64,000 nt of DNA from Paracoccus litorisediminis (GTDB taxonomy: Bacteria; Pseudomonadota; Alphaproteobacteria; Rhodobacterales; Rhodobacteraceae). The first letter of the stretch is position 1, and every line of letters begins with the position of its first letter. The stretch lies in NCBI RefSeq assembly GCF_009711205.1, contig NZ_WMIG01000009.1:62001-126000 (forward strand), in the 5' to 3' direction. Made by a program: the position numbers and the translations under genes. Below the pieces are notes generated by a model. That model was given only the letters and a program-made list of their open reading frames with translations. It had not been told where the DNA came from and made no database searches. Below, piece after piece: positions 34,551 through 42,416 of the stretch.

Positions 34551-36105
34551 TGCCATCCCCCTCTTGCTCTGGGATTTTCGGGTTCAACTTCCGGCCCATG
34601 GCCTGAAGGATGTATTCTTCGGGAATGCCTGCCGCGCGCATCTGGGCGATGTCCTCGGCCACTTCGCGCCAAACCGACTGTGGATCTCGGCCTTGGTCCC
34701 GGATGAACTGGCCGAAGCTACCCATCAGGTTGTTCTTCATCTCCACGGCCGCGGCGACATCGGCGCGCGGATCGATCCATGCCCAGCGACGGGCCTGCCA
34801 CGCGACGGCCTGATATTTCTCCAGGCCCTCGGCGCGCAGCGGTCGCCCGGCCACACGGATCCTGCCGGCGAGCAGGGCGACGCGAAGCCAGTTGCGATAG
34901 ACCCTGTCGATCATGGCCTCGATCAGCCATTCCTGCAGGTCCTTCCAATGCTCGCGCTCATCGAGCGCGCCCTGGCGGATGGAGCTGAAATTGACCCCTT
35001 CGAGGTCATTGGCGAGATTGTTGTAGGCAACGCCAAGCCCGGTCGAGATGCCGCGCAAGCTGGCTTTCACGAAGGCTGCAAACTCGCCATTCGGGTATTG
35101 CGGGTTCCATTCCTTGAACTCGATCCCGGCTGGCAGCTCCTGGAACACCCCCGGTTCGGCCTCCATGGTGAGATCTTCCTCTTCGTCATGTTCAGGCCCG
35201 CAATTCTCCCTCCATTGAAAGAATCCCCCCTTGCTGGCCGCAACACGGGCATTGACCAAGGCGGAGTTTTCGAAGCCGCTAAGCATGCGCATGCGCCAGA
35301 GCGCGGTTGCCGCCCATGGCAGGCCCCGCTTCTGGCCGGTAAAATCCTCGACGAACCCATGGATGATCTCGCGCGCCGGGATGCGCTGGAAAGCGCGCCC
35401 GCCATAGATGTAATCGGCTTCCTGCTCGTCGGTGGTGGTGAACAGATAGGCGAGCGGCCTGCCGTATCGGTTGAACTCGATGCCATGCCGGATGAAGCTG
35501 CCATCGGGTCGGCGCTCTTCGTCATAGTCCAGCGGGCAGCGCTGCGGATCGAGGGCTTGCAGCGCATAGCCCCAAGACCCGGCATCAGCACCCCAGATCT
35601 CGCGGAACATGAATTCACCGTCGCGCGCCGCTCCGGTGGCGGCGACACCCTGCAACAGCCGGAAGCTGCGCTTGCCCGAGACATCGCAATTCTCGCCCCG
35701 GCACCATTCGTCCCAGGCCGCCTCAATGGCGTCGTTCGCGGTGGTTTCCAGCGTACCGTCGGGGTTGCGGCTTTGCGCCTGCAGCCTGACCCCATGCGGG
35801 CCGACGATATTCTGGCGCACCATGCGGAGAAACCCGCGCATGTAATCATTGTTCGCCGCCTGCTCACGCGAGCGGGCGACGAGGATCTTCTGGTTCCGGC
35901 GCACCACGAAATCGGCCGGGATCGGCGTGCTGGGCCAGCTGGCGGTCAGTCGATCGGTCGCGGCGCTTTCAAACATGCGCAGCGACACGGTCGGGCCGCG
36001 CCGCGCGACAACCTGGGGCACGCGACTCGGCAGGATCTCGGGCGCGCGCGCCAAGGCAGGTTCAACCTTCCGGGTAGCGCGACTGCGGGTGAATGGCCAC
36101 GCCAT
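34537..36105 (-). CDS. Portal protein (lambda gpB family)
   Basis: A 522-residue portal. The lambda-family stretch RQNIVGPHGVRLQAQSRNPD, the clip/stem region GVAYNNLANDLEGVNFSSIR and the conserved QALDPQRCPLD are visible. It forms the dodecameric ring at one capsid vertex that passes DNA and binds terminase. ATGA overlap with the upstream gene. Confidence 0.95.
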   Translation of the reverse strand: MAWPFTRSRATRKVEPALARAPEILPSRVPQVVARRGPTVSLRMFESAATDRLTASWPSTPIPADFVVRRNQKILVARSREQAANNDYMRGFLRMVRQNIVGPHGVRLQAQSRNPDGTLETTANDAIEAAWDEWCRGENCDVSGKRSFRLLQGVAATGAARDGEFMFREIWGADAGSWGYALQALDPQRCPLDYDEERRPDGSFIRHGIEFNRYGRPLAYLFTTTDEQEADYIYGGRAFQRIPAREIIHGFVEDFTGQKRGLPWAATALWRMRMLSGFENSALVNARVAASKGGFFQWRENCGPEHDEEEDLTMEAEPGVFQELPAGIEFKEWNPQYPNGEFAAFVKASLRGISTGLGVAYNNLANDLEGVNFSSIRQGALDEREHWKDLQEWLIEAMIDRVYRNWLRVALLAGRIRVAGRPLRAEGLEKYQAVAWQARRWAWIDPRADVAAAVEMKNNLMGSFGQFIRDQGRDPQSVWREVAEDIAQMRAAGIPEEYILQAMGRKLNPKIPEQEGDGNATG

Positions 36106-36641
36106 CAGATGCGCACCTTCACCTGGCGGCCAAGCAGGGATTGCCCATGGCGCCCCGCCCGCTTCTCGCGACGCTCCTCTTCGCGATAGCGACTGCGCAA
36201 CAGCAGGAGATCGGCGATCGGGGTCCGCCACAACTCGCGATTGTTGATCGTATATTTCTGCTGGTCGATGGTGGCGCGGCCCTCGATCACCGCCTCGATC
36301 GCATCCAGCACCTTGCGAGCATGGCTGCGGGGATCGAAGGCACCGGCGATCAATGCAACATCCGGCGCGATGCGGATCCGGCCCTCATCGACGGTCAGCA
36401 CCTCGTCCGCGCGCGTCGCACGCAGCGACCACAGATAAAGCCCGGTCAGCCAATCCGACGTCACCGCGGCCGCGGCCGCAAGCCGGTGCTGCGAGCCCTC
36501 GGCCACCCCGGTCACATCCACGGCCACCGGCCCGCGCAGGAACAGCCTGACCTCCCAGTCGGGTGCCGGATAGGCGGTCAGGGTCAGGAGCCGGTCAAAC
36601 GTGGTCCCGGCCACGAAACTCTCAGGGATCACACAGGCCAC
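36105..36641 (-). CDS. Phage head protein with gpW-like C-terminus
   Basis: A 178-residue protein starting with GTG at 36641. The N-terminal half is beta-rich (PAPDWEVRLFLRGPVAVDVT). The C-terminal half (RKVLDAIEAVIEGRATIDQQ, then YTINNRELWRTPIADLLLLR and a basic end GRQVKVRI) resembles the small lambda gpW head-joining protein that lies between terminase and portal in lambda. The extra N-terminal domain is not recognised. It follows the large terminase by 3 nt. Confidence 0.65.
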   Translation of the reverse strand: MACVIPESFVAGTTFDRLLTLTAYPAPDWEVRLFLRGPVAVDVTGVAEGSQHRLAAAAAVTSDWLTGLYLWSLRATRADEVLTVDEGRIRIAPDVALIAGAFDPRSHARKVLDAIEAVIEGRATIDQQKYTINNRELWRTPIADLLLLRSRYREEERREKRAGRHGQSLLGRQVKVRI

Positions 36642-36644
36642 GCC

Positions 36645-38669
36645 TCACCATCCGTTTACCCACCCGCCGCCAGACCGGCGACGGCGCGTGCGCTGTCCAC
36701 GCTTTGCAACAGACTGGGGTTTGGTGGGCTCTGGTTCCTCTGGCGGGATTTCAGTGCTGGCCGCCCGCGCGGCGGCGATCGCATCCAAGGCGTCTTTCAG
36801 CCTCACCGCTGTCTTGGCGATGGCCGCCATCGGTGGCGCAATCTCGGCCTCTTCGACCTCGAGCTTCTTGGCCAGGCGGGCGATGTTCGGGTTGAGGATC
36901 TTCAACGCGGCGGTGGCGTAGACCCGGCAGTCGAAGGCCTCATTGCGATCACGGGTCTTGTGCCACTCCCGCACCCCGAAACCGCGAATGGTCTTCGTCA
37001 TCAGTTTTTCGGCAGTCATCTGCGCGAAGAATTCGGGATCCCGCGACATTGGAAAGTGACAATAGCCCGGCCCGGACCGCTGAATCCCAAGGCGGCGGGT
37101 GACAACCACCTTCGCCTCATCGACACCGACATTGAACAGATCGACCTTCCGCGCCCGCTTGCCGCTAGCCTTGCGCATGGGCGATGTCACGATTGGCTTG
37201 CCCCATCCAGGAACGCCTTTCACCGCAAAGAGGCGGCGGCCGGTCTTGCCACGAGCATATTCATAAGCTGCCTGTGTCATGCCGGCAGTGCCGCCGGTAT
37301 CGAGACAGGCCGCGCCGATCGACAGCATCGCCCCGCTTTCATGCTGCCAGGTTTCTGAAAGGAGAGCATCGAGTTCGTCCCAAACCTCGCCCTGCAGTGG
37401 ATCTCCCCAAAGCACCCGGTAATCGACCGACCAGCTCTCTTCGCCCAAGCCCCAGCCGACCACCTCGACCTCGAGGCGATCCTGCTGCATGTCGATGCCG
37501 GCGGTCAGGACAGCGGCCCCTGCGGGGACAGGAGCGGCGAATTCCTCGGCACGCGCCATCAGGGATCCCGCCTCGACCTGTTCGCCCTGCTCTTCCCAGG
37601 TCTCGGCCAGCGAGACGTTGGTGAAGGTCTGCAGATCGTTCGCCGCCTTCTTGTCGAGATAGGACTGGACGATTTCGCGCAGCTTTCTGAAGCAGGAGTA
37701 GAGCTCGTTCAGGTGATAGGACGCATGGCCGCGAAACGGCTTTGTCGCCTTCCAGCCCGCACCGAGCGCTTCCGCGTTCCGGATGGCCGCGACCCTTTCG
37801 CCGTCGGTCCAGCGCGACGCGCACCGGATCTCGCCGGTCTCGGGATCATGGTGGTCGCAGGCGTAACGCGCCGTTTCTGGTTGGTCCGTCCCATCTTCCT
37901 CTTTGTCCCAACGCACCCGCTCCCACCGCAGCACCTGGTGATGGCCGCAATGCGGACAGACAACATGGAAGCGACGTTGGTCGCCCTGAAGAAATGCCGC
38001 CTCGATCCGGCTCGTACCCTTGAAGGTCGGCGTCGAGATATCGAGCATCAGCCGCTGATCACCGAAGGTCGCCGCACGTTGCGCCAGCAACTCGACGGGG
38101 TCACCCTCTGCCGTGCGGTCATAACCATCGGTCTCATCGCAGACGATGAACGGTGCCGACCGGCCGCGCATGGTCTTCGGGGATCCGGCCCAGGAGAACA
38201 TCATGAAGCCACCCGGATAGGATTTCATGCGCTGGTTATTCACCCCGTCGCGGCCTCGCGGCTTGGCGATCAGCTCCTGCAACCTCTCATTGGCATCGAC
38301 GAGAGGATTGAATTTCGTCTCAAGCCAGGTGTGAAGGTCGCCCTGGCTTGGCTGCATCATGATCTGCGAGGTCGGATTCTGTTCGATGCGGTATCCCTGC
38401 GCGCAGAGCGCCAGCAAGGTCTTGCCCACCTGCGCCCCCCACATCAGCGAAACCCGGAAGCAATCCGGGTTCGCGGTCATGTTCAGCGGCTCTCTCTGGT
38501 AAGGGGCATTGTCGAAACGGATCGGACCCGGCACTGCGTTGCCGATCGGGATCACGACGCTGCTTTCGGCCCAGACACTGGGGGCCAGATCTGGCGGCGG
38601 TTCAAGGAAGCTCTGGGTCGAATAGACCGCGTCAACCACCGCTGCGCGGTTGCTGAACTGGATCGTCAT
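36645..38669 (-). CDS. Terminase large subunit (GpA family)
   Basis: A 674-residue DNA-packaging motor. The ATPase P-loop is GAQVGKT (residues about 78-84) and Walker B is FIVCDET (about 174-180). The C-terminal nuclease carries the first acidic residue in TAGIDMQQDRLEVEVVGWG. A zinc-knuckle-like CPHCGHHQ lies near residue 235. The length is typical of lambda GpA. It overlaps the small subunit by 4 nt. The 18-bp element copy B lies in the 3' end of the gene. Confidence 0.96.
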   Translation of the reverse strand: MTIQFSNRAAVVDAVYSTQSFLEPPPDLAPSVWAESSVVIPIGNAVPGPIRFDNAPYQREPLNMTANPDCFRVSLMWGAQVGKTLLALCAQGYRIEQNPTSQIMMQPSQGDLHTWLETKFNPLVDANERLQELIAKPRGRDGVNNQRMKSYPGGFMMFSWAGSPKTMRGRSAPFIVCDETDGYDRTAEGDPVELLAQRAATFGDQRLMLDISTPTFKGTSRIEAAFLQGDQRRFHVVCPHCGHHQVLRWERVRWDKEEDGTDQPETARYACDHHDPETGEIRCASRWTDGERVAAIRNAEALGAGWKATKPFRGHASYHLNELYSCFRKLREIVQSYLDKKAANDLQTFTNVSLAETWEEQGEQVEAGSLMARAEEFAAPVPAGAAVLTAGIDMQQDRLEVEVVGWGLGEESWSVDYRVLWGDPLQGEVWDELDALLSETWQHESGAMLSIGAACLDTGGTAGMTQAAYEYARGKTGRRLFAVKGVPGWGKPIVTSPMRKASGKRARKVDLFNVGVDEAKVVVTRRLGIQRSGPGYCHFPMSRDPEFFAQMTAEKLMTKTIRGFGVREWHKTRDRNEAFDCRVYATAALKILNPNIARLAKKLEVEEAEIAPPMAAIAKTAVRLKDALDAIAAARAASTEIPPEEPEPTKPQSVAKRGQRTRRRRSGGGWVNGW
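36736..36753 (-). repeat. 18-bp late-region element, copy B
   Basis: Exact consensus on the minus strand within the terminase 3' end (coding EIPPEE), 94 nt before the next start codon. Identity with copy A extends to 22 bp. Confidence 0.85.
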
Positions 38670-39181
38670 TCGTCCTCGTCTTCCTCCTCGAGGTCATCTT
38701 CCTCGACCAGCGCGTCCTTCGACATCACAAGCAGGGCCTGATCGATCTCGGCCCGCAGGACATTCTTGATACGGCGCTCGTCGAGCTCGCCGACGATCAT
38801 CCGCGGCACCCTGTCGGCGATGGTCCGCATGTTCGAACGCACACCTGCGAAAGCGATGGACAGCGCCCGGGTCAATTCCGTGACCGGTGCGACCTCGCGC
38901 TTTTCCCGGGCCAGCTTGAGCTCTGCCAGTTCGGTCTTGGCCGAAAGCTCGCGCCGCAGTAACTCGGTCTCGCTGGCGTCAGCAGTCGAAAGGAGGGAGG
39001 CCCTTTCCTCTTCGAGGAGCCATTCCTTCACGACAGCCGTGTTGAACTGATAGGCGCGACCACGGCCGCCTTTATTTTCAACCGGGCAACCACGCACCAC
39101 CCAGCGATCGACAGTGGGAGGCGTTACTCCCATGACATCAGCGAGTTCCGCGCGGGACACCAGCTTGCCCTTACGGCTCAT
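38666..39181 (-). CDS. Terminase small subunit (Nu1-like)
   Basis: A 171-residue DNA-recognition subunit. The N-terminal winged helix-turn-helix (SRAELADVMGVTPPTVDRWV) resembles lambda Nu1; a central helix pair (LSAKTELAELKLAREKREVA) and a very acidic C-terminus (EEDDLEEEDEDE) follow. It would bind the cos site and recruit GpA. GAGGGTCAGGG precedes the ATG. Confidence 0.88.
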   Translation of the reverse strand: MSRKGKLVSRAELADVMGVTPPTVDRWVVRGCPVENKGGRGRAYQFNTAVVKEWLLEEERASLLSTADASETELLRRELSAKTELAELKLAREKREVAPVTELTRALSIAFAGVRSNMRTIADRVPRMIVGELDERRIKNVLRAEIDQALLVMSKDALVEEDDLEEEDEDE

Positions 39182-39449
39182 CCCTGACCCTCAAACATAA
39201 AGATAAAGCGCGGCTGGCACGGCCACGCACAAATGAGTTTTCGCGGGGAATGGCCCCCCGCATGGCGTGCCCCCCGCGAAAGGACCCGTGGCATGGGGGG
39301 TGTTGCGCGAATGCCACACAGAGCTGCCCCCGACGGCGCGCGGGCAGCGCGGGGCCATGCCCCCGTCCGACGATCGAGAGCCCGCCGACGGCAGGCACCG
39401 CACGACGGGAAAGCCTCGACCACAGAGGAAGGGTGTCCCTGTTCACAGA
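39182..39449 (-). other. 268-bp gap between lysis and terminase genes, candidate cos region
   Basis: No convincing gene is seen. It contains GC-rich direct repeats (GCCCCCCGC at about 39253 and again near 39269) and symmetric stretches such as GCGCGGGCAGCGCGGGGCC. In lambda, cos lies just upstream of nu1, as this gap does here. Termini cannot be assigned from sequence alone. Confidence 0.35.
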
Positions 39450-39992
39450 TCAGGCCGCGACCGCGCGCTTCAGGGCCTCGGCCAGCTTGTCGACCACCAC
39501 CTCCGAACTGCCCGTCCCCTTCTCTGCCGCGACCTGCTCGAGCTTGGCCTTGGCCAGATCGGTCAACACCTGAGTCGAGGGATTGAGACTGGCCATCGCG
39601 TCCGGCACGCTGCGGATCACATATCCCTTGATCAGGTTGATGGCGGCCGGTCCGGTCAGCTTCTGGGCCATGGCCAGCTGGGCTGCAGTATAGAGCGCCC
39701 AATGCAACGCCTCCCGGTGCCGGGCTTCGATCTCGATGCCAAATCGCTGCCGCAACATCAGAGCCAACCAGCCGATGAAGGCGGTCAGCACCGCGCCGAT
39801 GAGTTCCGCCGAACTGGGAGCGATGACACTGATGATGGTATCGAACGGGCCAGCAGATGCCGACATCGCCGGAAGCAGCAGGAACACGATCAGAACTGCG
39901 CCGAAGTCGCGGACAATGCGATGAACAGGAGCAATCAGCGACAATCCCGCGATAACCCCGACGATCAGCGCCAGAGAAAGCAATAACGTCAT
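39450..39992 (-). CDS. Putative holin-like membrane protein with cytoplasmic tail
   Basis: A 180-residue protein with hydrophobic segments at about 3-20, 30-45 and 60-80, then a soluble helical tail (RQRFGIEIEARHREALHWAL; LAKAKLEQVAAEKGTGSSEV). The layout resembles holins of the LLH style. It overlaps the endolysin stop by a few bases in a lysis block, which supports a lysis role. A spanin or antiholin role is possible. Confidence 0.6.
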   Translation of the reverse strand: MTLLLSLALIVGVIAGLSLIAPVHRIVRDFGAVLIVFLLLPAMSASAGPFDTIISVIAPSSAELIGAVLTAFIGWLALMLRQRFGIEIEARHREALHWALYTAAQLAMAQKLTGPAAINLIKGYVIRSVPDAMASLNPSTQVLTDLAKAKLEQVAAEKGTGSSEVVVDKLAEALKRAVAA

Positions 39993-39994
39993 GG

Positions 39995-40741
39995 TCAGTT
40001 CCACTTGAGGAGCGCGACCCATGTGGCCGCGGTGATGATGCCGGTGGCAGGCAGGCCCACGGCCTTCTGAAATGCGACCACAGCGGCCCGGGTGAGCCTG
40101 CCGAAATCGCCATCGATCCGGCCAAGCGCAAAGCCGAGCCGGCTGAGAATGGTTTGAGCGCGCGTGACCAGCTCGCCGACATCGCCGCGCTGGATGCTGG
40201 GCGGGGAACTGGACACCGCGGGCGTTTCGATCTGTGCCGGGGCCGCGCCCATCGCTGCGGCGATGCGGGCACGGATCTTGTCGCCGACATCGACCGGGTT
40301 GCCGGGCTTGGCCATGCCGGGCAGCCACGCGATATCCCACTTGCCGCGCTGTGAGATGCCAAGGGTCTGTTGCACCTCGGCATGGGACAGGATGGTCTGA
40401 CGGGTCACGGGAATGCCGTAGCGCTTGCTGAGATTCGCGCAGAGCGCTGCCAGCGCCTCCACCTGAACCTCACCCAGCGGGTATGATCCGGTCTTGAATG
40501 GCGCTTCCTCGGCCCCGGCCATGCCCGCCAGCGCGACACCGATCGCAGCCGTGTTGCAGTTGTGCGTATGCGCGGCATAGCTGCCCTCGCGCAGCGCCCC
40601 GAGATTGTCCTCCGGGGCGTGATCGCCCTCACAGACGATGCCCGCGCCGTCGATAATGAAGTGGTAGTGCTGACGGTCGAGCGCGGAAACCGCGTTCCTC
40701 CCCGCCGTCCAGTGCATGATGATCCTTGCGATGCCTGACAT
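39995..40741 (-). CDS. Endolysin: N-acetylmuramoyl-L-alanine amidase with peptidoglycan-binding domain
   Basis: A 248-residue phage lysin. The amidase-2 domain (residues about 3-145) has zinc-ligand histidines in IIMHWTAGRN and THNCNTAAIG, and further conserved ILSHAEVQ. A C-terminal PG_binding_1 repeat (VTRAQTILSRLGFALGRIDG then FGRLTRAAVVAFQ) anchors to the wall. No signal peptide is present, so release needs the holin. GGAGG lies before the ATG at 40741. Confidence 0.93.
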   Translation of the reverse strand: MSGIARIIMHWTAGRNAVSALDRQHYHFIIDGAGIVCEGDHAPEDNLGALREGSYAAHTHNCNTAAIGVALAGMAGAEEAPFKTGSYPLGEVQVEALAALCANLSKRYGIPVTRQTILSHAEVQQTLGISQRGKWDIAWLPGMAKPGNPVDVGDKIRARIAAAMGAAPAQIETPAVSSSPPSIQRGDVGELVTRAQTILSRLGFALGRIDGDFGRLTRAAVVAFQKAVGLPATGIITAATWVALLKWN

Positions 40742-40749
40742 TGCGCCTC

Positions 40750-40848
40750 CTAGAGCCAACCGATTGACAGCAAGGCGAGGAAGCAGAAGCCGACAAAGGC
40801 CCAGGTCTTCAGTTCTTCACGGATCCAGGCACGCACCCATTCAGGCAT
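40750..40848 (-). CDS. 32-residue single-span membrane protein in the lysis block
   Basis: Tiny gene reading MPEWVRAWIREELKTWAFVG then FCFLALLSIGWL. An amphipathic N-terminal half precedes one transmembrane helix. It starts 8 nt inside the end of the upstream holin-like gene and stops just before the endolysin Shine-Dalgarno, so it is fully nested in the operon. A holin, antiholin or small spanin-like role is plausible; none is proved. Confidence 0.5.
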   Translation of the reverse strand: MPEWVRAWIREELKTWAFVGFCFLALLSIGWL

Positions 40849-41209
40849 CGGACTGCCCACCCCCGGTGATGCGGCGCGTGCGCGCCTCGATCATGTCCAG
40901 GATCAGTTTGGCGATGCTCATGCCAGCGATACCGGCGGCAAATCCTGCCGCGCCACTCGCGTCCCCCTTGAGTGGCCCGAGATGGCTTTCGATCACCGCC
41001 AGCATCAGGGGCGCGGCATAGGTCGCCATCAACCAGCCCGCGACGACCGAAACGAAGAATTCGCGGATCCGGCGGCGTTCGGACATCAGCCAGCGAACAA
41101 AGCCGCCAGCTGCGCCCGCCACCGAGGCGCGCCATGCCTCGCCGGTCACCCATGCCCAAACGAGCGCGGCGATCACCAAGAGCTGGTCAGTCCAGTGTGG
41201 TCCGTTCAT
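40841..41209 (-). CDS. Putative holin (lysis-block membrane protein)
   Basis: A 122-residue protein with three to four hydrophobic segments (LLVIAALVWAWVTG about 10-24; FFVSVVAGWLMATYAAPLML about 51-70; ASGAAGFAAGIAGMSIAKLI about 84-103). It opens the lysis block, and the 18-bp late element copy A lies 50 nt upstream of its ATG. Its class is not clear from sequence. Confidence 0.65.
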   Translation of the reverse strand: MNGPHWTDQLLVIAALVWAWVTGEAWRASVAGAAGGFVRWLMSERRRIREFFVSVVAGWLMATYAAPLMLAVIESHLGPLKGDASGAAGFAAGIAGMSIAKLILDMIEARTRRITGGGQSDA

Positions 41210-41565
41210 TCCTCAGCCTCGCGTCAATGACGGCAAGGTGAGGGATCAGAAAGCGTGGTTCCTCTGGCGGGATTTCATCTGTAGAGCCTGCAGCGAAATG
41301 CTACAAACCCACCAGCGATGAGAACTTACCTGTTGATCGTGCTTCGGCTGTAGCTCCTACTCACGTGTAGGACGACTGAAACAGTCTGTTTACGCCACAG
41401 AAATTTTTGGCGACCAGTTCAAAATTCCTAGGGATTGCCCTTCGGGAGTAGGATCATCCCCGCTGTCGAGTGGCGCAGCACCTGGATACCAATTAGCACC
41501 GTGTCAGAGAAGCACTGGCACCGGCCTATTTGACTTGGCTATAGATCCAACCATCTTCCAAAACC
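41210..41565 (-). other. 356-bp non-coding gap before the lysis block
   Basis: No gene seen. It holds the 18-bp element copy A (41260-41277) and a hairpin-capable CCTAC...GTAGG near 41357-41372. It separates the lower-GC cassette (41566-43603) from the late operon and should contain the late promoter. Confidence 0.5.
41260..41277 (-). repeat. 18-bp late-region element, copy A
   Basis: Exact consensus TGAAATCCCGCCAGAGGA on the minus strand, intergenic, 50 nt before the first lysis gene. Confidence 0.85.
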
Positions 41566-42087
41566 CTATGGCTTAAGGAATGTACTGTTGAAACTTTCCC
41601 AAGTTCCTTTAGCCAGATTAATGGAGTCTTCAATCAACATTGAGACAGAACTCAGATCGCATCTTATTTGGCGCAGCAGATCAACCAACTGAGCGTGAAC
41701 GTTAGAAAGCTCGACAGCCTTAGGCAAGTCAGCTTGCCTCTTTGGATCGTCAAAATTCCCACCAGTGCAAGCTCTAAAGTACTCAGACACCAGCGACTCG
41801 TAGTGCGGCGATTTCTGAGAGGCCATGCGAGAAATAGCTGGATAGATTCTCATGAAGACCGTCAGGCCTGACAGGACTCTAATTTTCTTATCGTCCCCTT
41901 TCTCAGGATCTGACGGACTCGACCAGAAAGCTACAGCCGCCTCATGTAGCTTTTCCATGTCCTTTATGTGATCGCTGACTTGGGAAGCGCGATCGGAGAT
42001 CGTCAACCTATAACGGACAGCAAGATATCCGGTAAGGAGGCCCGCCAAATAGATAAAGATACCATTGACATTGAGGCCCGTGAACAT
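41566..42087 (-). CDS. Membrane-anchored third protein of the STAS/GHKL cassette
   Basis: A 173-residue protein. One transmembrane helix near the N-terminus (residues about 7-24, NVNGIFIYLAGLLTGYLAVR) is followed by a soluble alpha-helical domain with a long helix RASQVSDHIKDMEKLHEAAV. No enzyme motif is seen. Its ATG overlaps the stop of the STAS-like gene (ATGA), so the three genes are translationally coupled. It may be the membrane effector or anchor of the cassette; that is inference. Low GC compared with the phage late genes. Confidence 0.7.
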   Translation of the reverse strand: MFTGLNVNGIFIYLAGLLTGYLAVRYRLTISDRASQVSDHIKDMEKLHEAAVAFWSSPSDPEKGDDKKIRVLSGLTVFMRIYPAISRMASQKSPHYESLVSEYFRACTGGNFDDPKRQADLPKAVELSNVHAQLVDLLRQIRCDLSSVSMLIEDSINLAKGTWESFNSTFLKP

Positions 42088-42416
42088 CAAGCCTCTCTTA
42101 TATATTTTGATATCTCGTCAGAATAGAACTTCAAACTGGGGTCCTTGAACTCAATTACAATATATTTTTCCACATCACTGCGCTTGAAGCCACTTTCACG
42201 GACAAGTCCACCAAACGCCTCCTCAAGAAAGGAGGAGCCCAAAGTTATTAGCCCCTCAATATCAACGTAAATCCGCTCCGAGGTTCCAAGCACGGATTTC
42301 ATTGCCGGAACAAGGTGAAGTTCTCTAAAAGATTGGCCAGTGTATTCACCGTCCCGCGGTGTGAACCTTCCGATAGGAAATGGGCTGAAATCTTTCGCAA
42401 CATCTATCCGCATCAT
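42087..42416 (-). CDS. STAS-like DUF4325 protein
   Basis: A 109-residue protein of the DUF4325 group. SGQSF-type opening (EYTGQSFRELHLVPAMKSVL), then IYVDIEGLITLGSSFLEEAF, which contains the conserved SSF-x-E-E-x-F-G signature that corresponds to the phospho-acceptor loop of anti-anti-sigma (STAS) proteins. ATGA overlap with both neighbours. It likely partners the GHKL ATPase encoded just before it. Target unknown. Confidence 0.8.
   Translation of the reverse strand: MMRIDVAKDFSPFPIGRFTPRDGEYTGQSFRELHLVPAMKSVLGTSERIYVDIEGLITLGSSFLEEAFGGLVRESGFKRSDVEKYIVIEFKDPSLKFYSDEISKYIREA

Noticed and set aside
39191..39403. 70-codon minus-strand frame between lysis and terminase genes
   Set aside because: Biased composition, no ribosome site, lies in the repeat-rich gap proposed as the cos region.
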